This document shows, piece by piece, positions 33,737 to 44,917 of a DNA stretch of 64,000 nt. Both the position numbers and the translations under genes were made by a program. The notes below the pieces were generated by a model, which worked only from the letters and a program-made list of their open reading frames with translations, made no database searches and was not told the origin of the DNA. Positions within the stretch are counted from its first letter, which is position 1, and every line of letters begins with the position of its first letter. The stretch is from contig JAZAYU010000006.1 in NCBI GenBank assembly GCA_038501625.1, positions 11,144,181 through 11,208,180 of the forward strand. Direction: 5' to 3'. Source of the DNA: Corbicula japonica. Lineage: Eukaryota; Mollusca; Bivalvia; Venerida; Cyrenidae.

Positions 33737-34889
33737 TTAGAGCGGCCGGGGTCGGGTACTGCCGAACAGGTGTCTTATTCCGAACATAATTTTCAAATAA
33801 AATTTATGTTTGTTTTTCATAAGACAAACTTGTATGTGAGGCGAAATATGATGCCAATATACTTTCGTTGAATATTTGACAAGTGAAGTCCGATTGCACC
33901 CTAGTTTCAAATTTATTGAGTTTCAAGGAAAATTCGCTGTTTGAGGTAAGTTATGATTATGAATTAGTTAATCCAAACACTCAAACATCTTAAGTTTACA
34001 GAAAGTTAAAATATTTAAGTCTATATAAGAGATTATGATTTTTAAAAAACATTAACATGTTTTTTTCAGGGGATACAACTTTTAGCGCTACAATAACACA
34101 TGATAAAAAGATAACGGAGTGTTCGGAAAAAGCTGCACTTTATCTTTCATATATGTGTCAAATTCCGACCATATATAATTTCATAATATACAAGTCCTCC
34201 TAAAAATATAAAGCAAATTATGATAGTATGCATTAAATTACACATAGACTAATACGTACGACGTATATTTCTGACCTTGCATTTTAATTTACGATGTTGT
34301 AGTACGATGTTCATAATTTTTTATTACGTGTAAGAAATAACATGAACGACGTACATGTTTAATCATGCGAATACTTGCCTATAAAATATCCGAGTATTGA
34401 TACAAGTATTTCTGATCAGGTTGTGTTTGTATCAGGCCCTTCACTGAATAGGCAGTTTGCAACTAATTTATTGCACCCCTATTTGCGACAGCCATCACGT
34501 TATTTGTTGATTATATACAACAATAGGATGTTTATTTAACAACTATGGAGTTGTGGCACATATCTATTGTTTTATGTGTAAAATACCATTAAATAGTTTA
34601 GGTGTTTTTTTGTTTGTTTTAAGGTTCGTTTTTAAGCTATTTTATGTTCGGAAATGCACGCACATGTGTTCGGATTTAGACATAATGGTCGGTAATACCC
34701 GAAGAACAGTGCGATATGTAAAAGTAACATATGTTACGTTATAATATAGTTACATATACGGGCTTTTCTTTAAAATTTGCTCTAAGACTTAATTATCCAT
34801 AAAAAAACGGAAAACATACAGTATTGGCGCCTATTACCGAACAGTAAAATTTGTGGCTTAAGTGTTCGATAATACCCATCCCAGCTCTA
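33737..34889. mobile_element. Putative TIR element, about 1.15 kb
   Basis: The left end AGAGC...GGGTACTGCCGAACA is mirrored by the right end TGTTCGATAATACCC...GCTCT. Inside, GTTCGG/CCGAACA/TTCCGACC motifs recur (33778, 34120, 34163, 34650, 34670, 34700, 34838), a subterminal-repeat style like the pogo-like MITE at 1955. No transposase was recognised. The open stretch 34553-34744 shows no domain. The target duplication is unclear. Confidence 0.5.
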
Positions 34890-35223
34890 TTCATTTTTCA
34901 CAGTCCGATAGTTTGTGTGGAGCTTTTGTATACATGCCTATGTCCAGATGTTTGAGTGTAAAAATTATCTTATGATCGCTCACTAAGAAAATAAATAAAT
35001 TCATTGGAAAGTATATGCATGCATTGGGAAAATAATATTGTGTTTATAAAATTTGCTCTATGTAATTTGTATTTCAGTTTGAAGTTATTATTTGAAAGAT
35101 GCGTGACAAATCTGTTTCAAAGAGCATGAAACTGGAATAGGAGAAAAAGTAGACTACTGGAGAGGGTTTTTTTTATTTACCCTTTAGGGCTTACCACACT
35201 CCTGTCAATCACGTTCATCGATA
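34890..35223. other. No recognisable feature
   Basis: Short AT-rich spacer between two TIR elements. Confidence 0.5.
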
Positions 35224-36826
35224 AGGCCAGACTTAAAATATTCTTTGTTTCCCCATCCCGACCCAAGCAGATTTAGTATGGGTAGGTAGGTTGGTCAAAA
35301 TATTTTTTTTATTTGAAATTTTCCAGATTAATAATCCACATATAGATATTCTAGGATTAACTTCAAGGGGAATACCAACACTCTAAAGTTTAAATATATA
35401 GGTTCCAAGTTTACATGTACTGTAGATGAATGCCTTTGTCGCAAAATGACCAAGTCATCCTTGTGATAAGCCTGCCCAGGAATAGTGTTATATAAATAAT
35501 GAAATATACTTCCTTATTACATAAAACTGAAATAAAATTTGATACAAATTTCACATTTTGACGATGAAAACTCTAGGTACTGTAATTTTTGTTTATTTAA
35601 TAGAGATATATTCAGTTACTGATCATCTCAGTGTTGCAATATTTTTAACATGAAACAGGACGCTCTGACTCCTTTGCAAATCAAGTGCTGCAAACAGGAC
35701 AGCTGGTGATATTCCTTTGCTTTCAATTTCCCTATTACCGAAAGGCTTAACAACTTCGTCATCAATATCACACACTGTTTATGTGACAATCTTCAAATTT
35801 TCTTGGATAACAAAAAACGACTGGTGTCGATATTTTTAACAGAGACGCAAACAGAATGTTCACTAGGCTACGGACTTCGCGAAAGGCTAAAATATTGGCG
35901 ATCATTCGGTCCGATGAGCAATGAAATTCTGCCTGACTGAAAAAAGACGGAAATGAAATATTTAGTTTTTTTGTCTTTTTTGATACATTTGTGTAAAACT
36001 TGTATTCAATTGTATTTCTGTTTTAACAATCTTTCACCAAATAACCCTTAAAATACAAGTTTTTGGTTAGACCGAACTTTATTTTTATACAAAATAACAA
36101 ACAAGAAAAGTATTGAGATGTACATGTAATCTTAAATTTTAACGCTACTTCCGGTTTATGAAAGATAACTTTCTTCTACTGCCGATCACCTGTCTATCAA
36201 ACGATTTCGCACTTTTATCCTATGAAACTTTTTAGACTTCCATCATATTGTTTCCGTGAGATGAAAATCAACACAGGCAACAAAGCCATTTTAAATTTCG
36301 ATAAAATCGAAACTGAATGGCCTAGATGCCGGCATTTGGTCTGTGTTTCGTGAAATGTCCCCAGTTTGAGCACAGAATATCCTCTGCCAGCGCTAGACAG
36401 CCCAAACACCATTTTTCATTACATGGCCGTTAGATGATGTTATCGAATTCGCGATTGGACAAAAGGAATCAGGCAACCAATCACAAATCATTTTACTGTG
36501 ATTGAAGAGAAGTAGCCGGATTTTATGAAGTAGAAAAGGTTGATTCATTTAGATTTAAAATCGCTGGGCAGAAAGACCGAGGACATGCGACATTTTAACG
36601 GACCGAAGCGTCTGATATAGGTCTAATAACCACCGACTGCTCTAATACTAAGTTGCGATGGATTTCGTACGTAATATGATTCGAAAAAATGCATTTTCGT
36701 CTCCAGGTTTTTCATACCAATTAAAAAAAATATCATTTAGGTTTCGACGATAAAATTTTTCGAGTCGCACCGATTTTTTCAGGTCGGTCGTGGATGGGGA
36801 AACAAACAATATTTTATTTTAGGCCT
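35224..36826. mobile_element. Putative TIR element, about 1.6 kb
   Basis: The left end (AGGCC...TAAAATATTCTTTGTTTCCCC, then ATCC-GACC) is the inverted counterpart of the right end (GGTCG-GGATGGGGAAACAAACA...TTTTAGGCCT), giving imperfect terminal inverted repeats of about 40 bp. The interior has no recognised transposase. An open frame on the minus strand at 36215-36412 is unrecognised. The family is unknown. Confidence 0.6.
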
Positions 36827-36838
36827 AAAAAGAAAATT

Positions 36839-37072
36839 ATCAAAATCTCAATAATGGCAAAATGCCGTTAAATGAAACTTTGCATAAATGTATGTGAATT
36901 TGTTATTGTGAATTTGTTTAAATAGAAGTTGAGAGAATTTTTAGATCTCGCTATTTTTCTTTACTGTTGTAAAGTTTTTTGCCATCCGCAAAATAAAGAT
37001 ACATTAGTAACATTCATTTGTGCAAAGTTTCATTGAACGGCATTTTGCACTTATTGAGATTTTGGTCATTTG
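36839..37072. mobile_element. MITE with about 50-bp TIRs
   Basis: The left end TATCAAAATCTCAATAATGG and following TGCCGTTAAATGAAACTTTG are repeated inverted at the right end (CAAAGTTTCATTGAACGGCA then TTATTGAGATTTTG). A related, longer copy lies at 58294-58880 and a single end at 52320-52375. It abuts the 5' truncation point of the second LINE, so it may mark that break. Confidence 0.7.
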
Positions 37073-37075
37073 GTC

Positions 37076-37871
37076 ATGAAAGAGTAGCGGCACTTGATTC
37101 AAGGATAACGTTTTTGGAATCCGGATTGAATGAACAAAGACGGAAAATAAATGATATAGAAACAAGCCGCAACTTCGATGCTGATGTGTGTAAACAAATA
37201 GAAGAGAAACAGATAGTAATTGAACGAGGATTTCAATCGGAAAGAAAAGCACAAGAAATTGTTGGCAAAAAAGTGTGATGAACTTTCCACAGAAAATCAT
37301 AGATTAAGTGAGGAGGTTATCGATCTGCAGGCGCGGTCCATGCTTGAAAATCTATTGTTCTTTGGATTTAGCGAGAAAAATACGCCCGATGAGAGAAAAA
37401 ATGAAGACTGTAAAACAAAGGTGTTAAATTTCTGTGCCGATACACTGGAAATTGAAAATGCACATAGCATAAAAATTGACAGAATACACCGGCAAATTCA
37501 TCGCCGGGAAAAATAGGCCAATAGTCGCTAAATTTCATGACCCGCCCGTTAAATTAACGGTTAAGGACAAAGCTTTTGAAAAGTTACGTGATACGGGTTA
37601 CCGCGTCAGTGACCAATTCCCCAAGGCTATTCAAGAGAGACGTCGCCGGCTCATCCCTGAGCTACAAAAGAAGCGACAGGAAGGGTACGACGCAGTACTC
37701 TCCTATGACAAACTTGTAATACGTGGGCGAAGACGCAACCCCATAAATTCACCACGCAATCCAGCGACGGCTGTGTCGTCTGCGACGCCTATGGATTCTG
37801 TAGATCTTAACAGTATGAACACTGCGAACTCATATTCTCAAGCTTCTGGCATTACAGAGAACAGTGTCTAG
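37076..37871 (+). pseudogene. ORF1 remnant of the second LINE
   Basis: Three overlapping frames together give an ORF1p-type protein lacking its N terminus: coiled coil (RVAALDSRITFLESG... from 37085), then EVIDLQARSMLENLLFFGFS (RRM start), DRIHR, RPIVAKFHDPP and VSDQFPKAIQERRRRLIPEL (C-terminal domain). Frameshifts lie near 37270 and near 37490. The order and motifs match ORF1 of the intact LINE. It ends in TAG 37869-37871 followed by G, after which the endonuclease opens in the same frame. Confidence 0.85.
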
Positions 37872-38375
37872 GAAAACAATGAACAATTAATCTCCTTCAT
37901 ACAGTGGAATGTACAGGGACTTACAAATAAATTAAATGATGCGGATTTTTTAACTTGGTTTCAAATTACGATGTTTTGATCTTTACAGGAACGTGGCATT
38001 CCAAAAACACAAATATTAATATTAAAGGATACTCGCACATATCTTGCCCGAGGCCGAAATTTAATAAAAGAGCAAAAAGATTTAGCGGGGGAGTCATTGT
38101 ATACATAAAAGAATCTTTAAACTTGAGCTTTGACCTTGTAAAGATAAACTATAACGGTATTATATGGTTCAAAATTAACTGCACGCAGGGAAGCGAAGAG
38201 AAAACAATTTATGTATGTGCCTGTTACATTCTACCGGAAGGGTCAGCTGTATATAGAAACGTTAACTCGAGTTTGTTTGATTTTGATTTCTTTGAGTGTT
38301 TAAATGACGACATTATGAGATACGCTAGTATGGGCGAAATATATCTGGCCGGGGATTTTAATAGTAGAACCGGTG
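37872..38375 (+). pseudogene. ORF2 remnant of the second LINE, endonuclease N-terminal part
   Basis: Directly after the ORF1 TAG the same frame reads ENNEQLISFIQWNVQGL, the first endonuclease motif, with no ATG. A one-base deletion near 37957 shifts the frame. The reading continues as YDVLIFTGTW, GGVIVYIKESL and IYLAGDFNSRTG. The catalytic-type Glu of the ETW/ETK motif reads Gly here. Sequence is interrupted at 38375 by the DIRS-like element and resumes at 42249. Confidence 0.85.
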
Positions 38376-38494
38376 TTCCCTTCCGCACCATTCCGTCACA
38401 AACTAGTTAACTTTATAAACCAACACAAACGACAAATAACATTTCAGATTGTTATTTGATAGTCGTACGACAAGCACTTGCGAGGCGCAACATG
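38376..38494 (-). repeat. DIRS split repeat B2
   Basis: 119 bp from TTCCCTTCCGCACC to GCGCAACATG. Nearly identical to 38828-38946, with about three differences seen. Confidence 0.85.
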
Positions 38495-38650
38495 TGCATA
38501 CAACAAACAATAGTATAAAACAATCAATCTTAACACAGAAATGACATTGCCAATTTTTCTTTAAATTTCTCCATAAACTCAATATATCAAACAATGAATA
38601 ACATTTCTTGTTGATACTTATCTTAATCAAATGACATATAAAATCTGTTT

Positions 38651-38827
38651 AAATTGTATGACCGTCCAGTTACGCCTCGCAAAGCTGAATGACCACATAA
38701 TACATTATGCACTGAAAGCCCGTGCGCTATGACCTATAGCGCGCGAAATCACCTGTTTGTGACTTACTTATACCGAAGGGAAAATAGTTTTCTTTTAATT
38801 CGTAAACTCAAACTCAGAAAACTATAT
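38651..38827 (-). repeat. DIRS split repeat A2
   Basis: 177 bp, nearly identical to 42072-42248 (one difference noted, CATAATAC against CATTATAC). Fused directly to B1, which resembles the junction of a circular intermediate. Confidence 0.85.
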
Positions 38828-38946
38828 TTCCCTTCCGCACCATTCCGTCACAAACTAGTTAACTTTATAAAGCAACACAAACGACAAATAACTTTTCAGA
38901 TTGTTATTTGATAGTCGTACGACAAGCACTTGCGAGGCGCAACATG
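38828..38946 (-). repeat. DIRS split repeat B1
   Basis: 119 bp, partner of 38376-38494. Lies between A2 and the recombinase remnant. Confidence 0.85.
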
Positions 38947-39169
38947 AAATTTAAAGAACGGGCATATAAAGTTAATATATGTTCTAATAGAACATGAAAC
39001 AGCACTTTCAAAATTCAAACAAATTACGAATTCAACAGACATATATATACATTAATATGTTTCTAGACAATTTCTAATCATGTCAACAAAACAAGAAATA
39101 CTAAGCAACAGCTTAGAAACAAATTTTACTTGTTTTTCTGTGAAATATAAAGATAACATTCTTTATAAA

Positions 39170-39430
39170 CAAATAGCTCTAGAAACAAAGTCTTTTCTTC
39201 AACGAACCCTTCACATAACCGTCCTTGCGATATCACTTAACCAGCGCCCATGTCTCTTATATAATTTGTCTTTGATACCGTTCTGCGCTGGAATAAGACA
39301 TCTTTTTGTTACAAGCTCTACTGACAAATCCGCCTTTTACTTTAGAAAATCGCAGAAAAGATAATCACTATCCTTTAAACAAGCCCACTGTGTTAACATT
39401 TCAACATTTGCAACGTGACAATAGTGTAAA
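39170..39430 (-). pseudogene. DIRS tyrosine recombinase, C-terminal remnant
   Basis: On the minus strand the segment near 39300-39180 gives, across frames, a GG-containing stretch, then KLYKRHGRW, then an ARDGYVKG-like stretch. This matches the C-terminal HxxR/W-to-Tyr region of DIRS tyrosine recombinases (RHGRWxS...GYxxDS). Stops and frameshifts disrupt it. The N-terminal part, upstream to about 39660, cannot be assigned with confidence. Confidence 0.55.
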
Positions 39431-39662
39431 GGTTCGTGCTATAACAACCCATGCCCCGTCTCTCTATTGATCGGTTTTGCTAGTTTCCATGAAAATACCC
39501 ATGTACTCCTTGTCAAAATAATATCGAATATTACAATGTTTAGAAGCCCAGAACTCATCAAAAACAACCTGCAAAAGCGACCAAACATGCACAGATTATT
39601 CGCTGATTTTTTTGCATTAATTTCCTCATATTGCTGCCAAAATATCCCCTCTTCCCAAACCA

Positions 39663-40303
39663 TTACAAAAAGCCCATTTGGATTGATGCCACCCTTGAAT
39701 TCAAATCAAACCATGACAGAATGTTTGGAATAAAATTTTCATTTGGATATATCAAAGGCCAAAATATGGCCGACTTCCAAAGCGGCAAAACAATCACACT
39801 ATAGGCACGATCAGCTTCGATCTTCCTGATCACTTCATATATCATAGAAATCGGGGACAAACAATCCTGTTTGCTCTCCCCATGACTGAAAAAGCATCAG
39901 ATAATCTACTCCTTGACAAGAAGCGTCTCAAAATCACGAATACAAAAAAATGAAAGCTAGGCGTTGTGTGGTGAAGCAAACCAGTCAACTTCAAACTTTA
40001 CAGAAAAACGATCAGTCATCATAATCAACGATACGTGACAATTAATCAGCTCTCTCATTTGATGTTCGGGGTAACCACTCCATGCCAAGAGTTCCTGATA
40101 CAAAAACTGAATATATCAAAAGCAATTCTCTGCAATTCAATATTCATTGAACATTTTTGCACAATTGAAGTAACACCTTTGTTGTCAGAAAACCATTTTA
40201 CTTTCTGGTGAACAAGAATATGGGAAATTGCCTGCAAAACCCTGTAAACGGCTACTAACTCTCTCCATGTAGAAGATTTAGACTTTTCTTCGTCAGTCCA
40301 CAT
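39663..40303 (-). pseudogene. DIRS RNase H domain remnant
   Basis: Minus-strand frames read WTDEEKSKSSTWRELVAVY...VKWFSDNKGVTSIV (40303-40055), the characteristic STWREL and SDN motifs of DIRS RNase H. About 200 bp further on comes VIRKIEADRAYSVIVLPLW with IFWPL (39860-39663), the conserved block between RNase H and the recombinase. Frame breaks lie between them. Confidence 0.75.
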
Positions 40304-40779
40304 TCCGTGAGAAGTTCGTTAATCGTAGTTACCTCTTAACCTGCAAAGCCTTAAACTACTGGCATCTGAAAACACAATCTTTGAGCATTTTGTTGACTCA
40401 AACATATCCCGATGGTTTAAAAATTTCAAATTTGTTTCCCAAAATCATATCTGATCAATGCTCTCATTGGATAATGTTATATATATGCATCCCAGTAAGC
40501 CGCCTTAAGAGTGTCAATGCTTAATGCACGTGTCATGATCTGGAACACGTGACCTGTGACGAAAGACATTGAAATCAGTTGACCAGCTAAACTAGCCACT
40601 TTTCTAGCGGTCACCCTTCTGTGAATTTTCAAAGAAGACAAAATATCAGATACCGTTCGGAAAGCTTTGTAAAGCCTCCGTGTAGGAATATAAATTATCC
40701 CTAAACTAGAATTCAGAACGGTTCTTAAAAATTTTATGACCTAGACTGGTTCCCATACCGACTTCGTTGCATTTGGAAT

Positions 40780-41420
40780 GAAAAAGCAAATCGGTCTTAA
40801 TTTGGACACCTTTTAAATTTTTGTATTTTCTTCGGTTTTGGCACAGCCAAATCTATCGTCAAAACTGATTTTCCTTCAGCCCACCATTTTGATATTAAGG
40901 CCTGGTAACTTTAGTAAAATTGTAACATGCGCTCGGAAGACCGAACGGTAGAATTAATTTCTTTTTAAATAGTTGTATACAGTCTTTGTTTGTCCATGAA
41001 AACCCAAGATATTCTGTGTGTGGCCTGTAAATCTCAAAAGGATAGGCTGAAGTAATATCAAATTTAATCATACTACAACCCTTGTGTAAAAATGAGATAG
41101 CTACTTTCTTCAAGCCCGACAGATTGTTTCCATATATGTGAATTGACATTTCTTTAATCTAACAGTAATCACTTCTTGCCCGAACTTTGTACAGAAACCG
41201 TTAACGGGTTAACAACGTACGGTTGTGCCTGACATTTTTCTATCAAATGCTTATCAATTAAATCTGAAATAGCTTCCTCTACAATAAATTTTTTGAGCGG
41301 CACGGAAAACGAAGGAATTTTATAACCATTCTTAATTACATCTAAAATGAATTCTGTAGAACCTATTTCCTTCCAAAATTGCAGGTTTTCTTTTAACCTG
41401 CCTCAAACAAAATATGTTTT
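40780..41420 (-). pseudogene. DIRS reverse transcriptase remnant
   Basis: Minus strand, several frames. The N-terminal part (41400-41160) reads like LKENLQFWKEIG...FILDVIKNGYKIP, with YVVNPLTVSVQSSGKK before a break. 41149-40895 carries the palm segment with MIKFDITSAYPFEI and LPFGLPSACYNFTK. After a stop, FDDRFGCAKTEE corresponds to the catalytic LDDG...GCA motif. The order and the LPFGL-SA motif are typical of DIRS/YR elements rather than LINE RT. Confidence 0.8.
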
Positions 41421-41503
41421 TGTCCTTGTTCATATTACAATAATTATGTGTAAACCTGTCATAGCCAAACAAATACTCATCTTTCAAAAATGTTCCCACA
41501 CTT

Positions 41504-41782
41504 TTACTCGGGTTTTTCTCCAAACTCAATGCCGACTGCTCCTGCTGACTTCTGCACTCGTGGACAGTATCTTCTGATATCAGGATATGACCGATATTGC
41601 CAGGCAAAGCATGGACCTGAGACTAAACCTTTTCCGCCACCTTGTCGGAAACTGTTATCGACTGTTCCGGCGAAGCAACCGGATGTGCCGTTGAAGTAAC
41701 CGGAACCGCCGCTGAAGCCACGAAAAGAATTCCGCCCTGCCGGAGATCCAAAATTGGAGCCTGAAGTTGCTGAACTCCCCAA
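41504..41782 (-). pseudogene. DIRS gag-like remnant
   Basis: A Gly/Ser/Phe-rich stretch ends GPCFAWQ, and in the overlapping frame GNIGH followed by a Cys suggests a frameshifted zinc-knuckle (CCHC). The position upstream of RT fits gag. Sequence from 41783 to 42071 is low in coding signal. Confidence 0.5.
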
Positions 41783-42248
41783 AGTTAAACGACTGCTACC
41801 AGAACGACCAGCGCCGGAACGACATTTGCTAGACCCAAATCTTCATTAAACTCAAATAGTACCTTGTTTCCGCTGAACTTCCAAACAATGTCTTTGACTT
41901 TCTTAAGCTATTTCACTTCACAGGAGACAGATTCCGAATTTCCTTGTACTTCTTCTCGTAAATTCTGTACCTCAATTCTCTGTTGCCTTATTTCATTCAT
42001 TAAATCTCTCAATGTCAAGTTTTCATTTTGTCTATTTTCGTTGTCATTACAAACGAGCGTGTTATATGTTAAAATTGTATGACCGTCCAGTTACGCCTCG
42101 CAAAGCTGAATGACCACATTATACATTATGCACTGAAAGCCCGTGCGCTATGACCTATAGCGCGCGAAATCACCTGTTTGTGACTTACTTATACCGAAGG
42201 GAAAATAGTTTTCTTTTAATTCGTAAACTCAAACTCAGAAAACTATAT

Positions 42249-43884
42249 AACTTTTGGACTATGTGGAAAATATTAATCTTAACAGATTTGTACCTATTGA
42301 AGATTACTTTGTTAAACCTGAGCTGACTAGAAAATCAAAAGATAAATGTGTAAATGCTTTTGGGCATAAGTTGATTTCTATACTCATAGAGAATGCTCTG
42401 TCTTTTGTTAATTGCCGACTTGAAGAGGGAAAGTTTACCTGTTATTCTGTTAAGAGGGATAGGCAGGGAGCTAGTGTAGTAGATTATGTAATAACGCATA
42501 ATAGGAACTTTATATTTATCAGCAATTTCAATGTATTAGATTTGACCGAGTTTACGGACCACTACCCGATTACATTTAATGTTATATGTAATAAAAGGGA
42601 TAGGGTGCCAATCAAAGTAGCGCCAAGAGAAATACTGTCTTGGGATTCTGTTAATTCGCAACAATTGTTAAATTTGTTGGAAACAAAACGTGATTGTTTT
42701 AATGACATCACACAAAACATTTAAGAAAATATAGATAGTTTAGATGAAAATATGTTAAAACTGACTGAACTTATTTACGACTGCTCTTTTAAAGTACACG
42801 GTAAAATAGTTCGTCAAGGTAATAGGAAAATTAAACGTAAGAATGAATGGTTTAACCACGAATGTAGAAATGCTAAAGCTAGATTTTTAAACAGTAGACG
42901 AGCTTTTAACGAGTCAAATACTATCGAAAATAGAAATGCTTTTTTGGAAAGCCGCAGAAATTTTTGCCTAATAAAACGTAAGGCTAAACGAAAGTTTAGT
43001 AAATTTGAGAAAGAACAATTGACTGATTTAAGTCGCACAGATCCAAAAAAGTTTTGGAAAAGAGTTAATGGTTAAGGACAGTCAAAACAATATAGTCATC
43101 CTGATATTGATGCTAATCAATTTAGAGATTATTTTTCGGAAATGCTTAACGATCCCGTAAGGATTGATTCTATGTCGAATGATTTTTCTTCCATAAATGA
43201 GGCGCAGGTGAATATTGAATGCCTAGATAAGCCATTTGAGGAGATTGAAATTTTGAAAATTATATCATCTTTAGGTAAAACTAAAGCTAAGGGAATAGAT
43301 AAAGTTGTTAATGAATTTTTCATAGACGCTAAACTTTTCATTACACCTTTTCTTGTTAAAATATTTAATAAAATATACGAAAGTGGGAAATATCTTAGCA
43401 GCTGGACTCGGGGTATTATTGTTCCCATACATAAAAAAGGAGATAAAAGTGAACCAGCTAACTATAGAGGGATCACTTTAATAAACATCATAGCCAAATT
43501 TTTTTCTTTAACATTAAGAAATAGACTTAACATGTGGTGTGAGCAACAAAGTATTTTCAATGACGTACAATTTGGCTTTCGCAGCAAAAGAAGTACCACA
43601 GACTGCGTTTTTATACTTCACAGCATTATTCAGAAGGTTCTATCTAATAACCAGTCACTTTACTGTGCATTAATTGACTATGGGAAGGCCTTTGATACCA
43701 TTGTTAGAGATGCTATGTGGTACATATTACTTGATATTGGTGTTAGCAGTAAGATGGTTACCATGTTGAAATCTATCTATGAACATGTTTCGGCTTGTGT
43801 AAAGGCTTATACAAATGTATCAGATTTCTTTAAAGTCGCCCTCGGCTTGAAACAGGGGGAACCACTCTCGCCGATTCTTTTTAA
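42249..43884 (+). pseudogene. ORF2 remnant of the second LINE, endonuclease C-terminal part and RT
   Basis: Resumes with LLDYVEN, the continuation of the GDFNSRTG motif. It then shows VVDYVITH and FTDHYPITF (end of the endonuclease), a Lys/Arg-rich linker with NEWFNHECRNAK and DPKKFWKRVNG, and RT motifs GIIVPIHKKGDKSEPANYRGITL, FGFRSKRSTTD, ALIDYGKAFDT and GLKQGEPLSPILFN. Stops or frameshifts lie near 42722, 43073 and 43140. Homology ends at about 43884, before YADD. Confidence 0.9.
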
Positions 43885-44566
43885 CCAGCGAAGCTGGTTT
43901 TACTAATCACAATTCTGAAATCGGTATCAAACCATAACGAGGCACTGGCAACCGGCGATTTACGCATTTCAGAGTAATCAGAGTAAGTAAGTAGTCCCCA
44001 AGTTTCCTGTTACGTGTTAAAGTTGGCTCTTGCCACGTAAGTATCGCTAAAAGAATACTTGACTGCTTCACTGCACTGTCCCTAATTCAGAACACAATCG
44101 ACAACAGTAAACCAATTTTATCTGGGGGTAGTAGCCGCCAGGGATTCTTTAGCGAGCCACAGATATGTTACCTTTAGGTAGAGATATAAACGATATTCCC
44201 GATGTTGGGATATTACAATAGCCAAATATTAAATCTGAAATATTTAATATATCTTTTCTGCTAATTCGAAGCTCAACAGTGAAAACATTTTCTTTATTTT
44301 GTCATTTTAAAGCCATTTCAATATTGGACGTTTGTTCCGCGGCTTAACTATTTGTTTCACGAAATATTTTTATTTTTTATTTTTATCATTAACAATAACG
44401 ATAATGATAAATTTCCATCTTAGCATATTTTTCTTCAATTGTCCACTTTATGAAATCAATGCGCAAATGCTTTCACTTGAAATTTTAAAGACATATTGCG
44501 AACATTTGTTTATTATTTGATGGTAGGCGTTCATGAGCGTTGTAAATCACTGAACATGAAGCAATC
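43885..44566. other. Non-coding, begins with a perfect hairpin
   Basis: A 7-bp stem AACCAGC/GCTGGTT with a GAA loop (43883-43899) sits exactly where the LINE is cut, followed by TTTACTAATC. The rest has no recognised gene. Confidence 0.5.
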
Positions 44567-44873
44567 ATGCATTTTTTCACAAGTTCAATTCTTTTCTTTT
44601 GTTATATCATTGTAGTAGTTGAACTTCAAGAAATTACTACAAAATATTTGAGGGACAACACACTTGATGGTTTCATGTGTCCTGGAACAAAATCCTTTTT
44701 TAACTTCAAGAATGTAGGAAAAGCATCTTGTGCAAAAGAATGTTCAGAGAATTTCAAATGCATCGGAATATTCTTCGTTCCGGCAACTGGACAATGTATT
44801 GGCTGTAGATCCCAGTTTGACACCGGCGTGACAGAACCTCTGGCGGGCTCGATCTTTTATAGAAGAATATATA
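44567..44873 (+). CDS. Probable first exon of a secreted PAN/apple-like protein
   Basis: ATG 44567 opens MHFFTSSILFFCYIIVVVEL, a good signal peptide. A Cys-rich stretch follows (FMCPGTKSF, ASCAKECSENFKCIGIFF, GQCIGCRSQF). The C-x3-C-x5-C-x-GI-F pattern with a downstream C-x2-C resembles PAN/apple-type modules, common in molluscan secreted proteins. A consensus splice donor GTAAGA begins at 44874, after RRIY plus one base (phase 1); beyond it the frame soon stops at 44921, where a foldback MITE starts. Downstream exons are not visible. It could be a live exon or an isolated fragment. Confidence 0.55.
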
Positions 44874-44917
44874 GTAAGACGTGTCTTTTTCCTTTCTTTT
44901 ATGATACCGACTGGAGG

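Larger units (their letters stand above)
38376..42248 (-). mobile_element. DIRS-like (tyrosine-recombinase) retrotransposon with split direct repeats, 3873 bp
   Basis: Plus-strand order is L (38376-38494, 119 bp), spacer, R' (38651-38827, 177 bp) fused to L' (38828-38946, 119 bp), the coding region, then R (42072-42248, 177 bp). Read on the minus strand this is A1-ORFs-B1-A2-B2, the split-direct-repeat plan of PAT/Ngaro-type DIRS elements. The coding order on the minus strand is gag, RT, RNase H, YR, as expected. Removing the element joins 38375 to 42249 and restores the host LINE frame as a GAA codon, so there is no target duplication, as expected for YR integration. The genes are frameshifted and the element is shorter than the usual 5-6 kb. 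Confidence 0.88.
37073..43884 (+). mobile_element. Second LINE: decayed, truncated at both ends, split by a DIRS-like insertion
   Basis: LINE coding sequence occupies 37073-38375 and 42249-43884. It starts inside the ORF1 coiled coil and stops inside the RT just before the YADD motif. It belongs to the same general group as the intact LINE but is clearly a different family, judging by many amino-acid differences across RT. Small frameshifts and stops show it is not functional. Confidence 0.9.
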
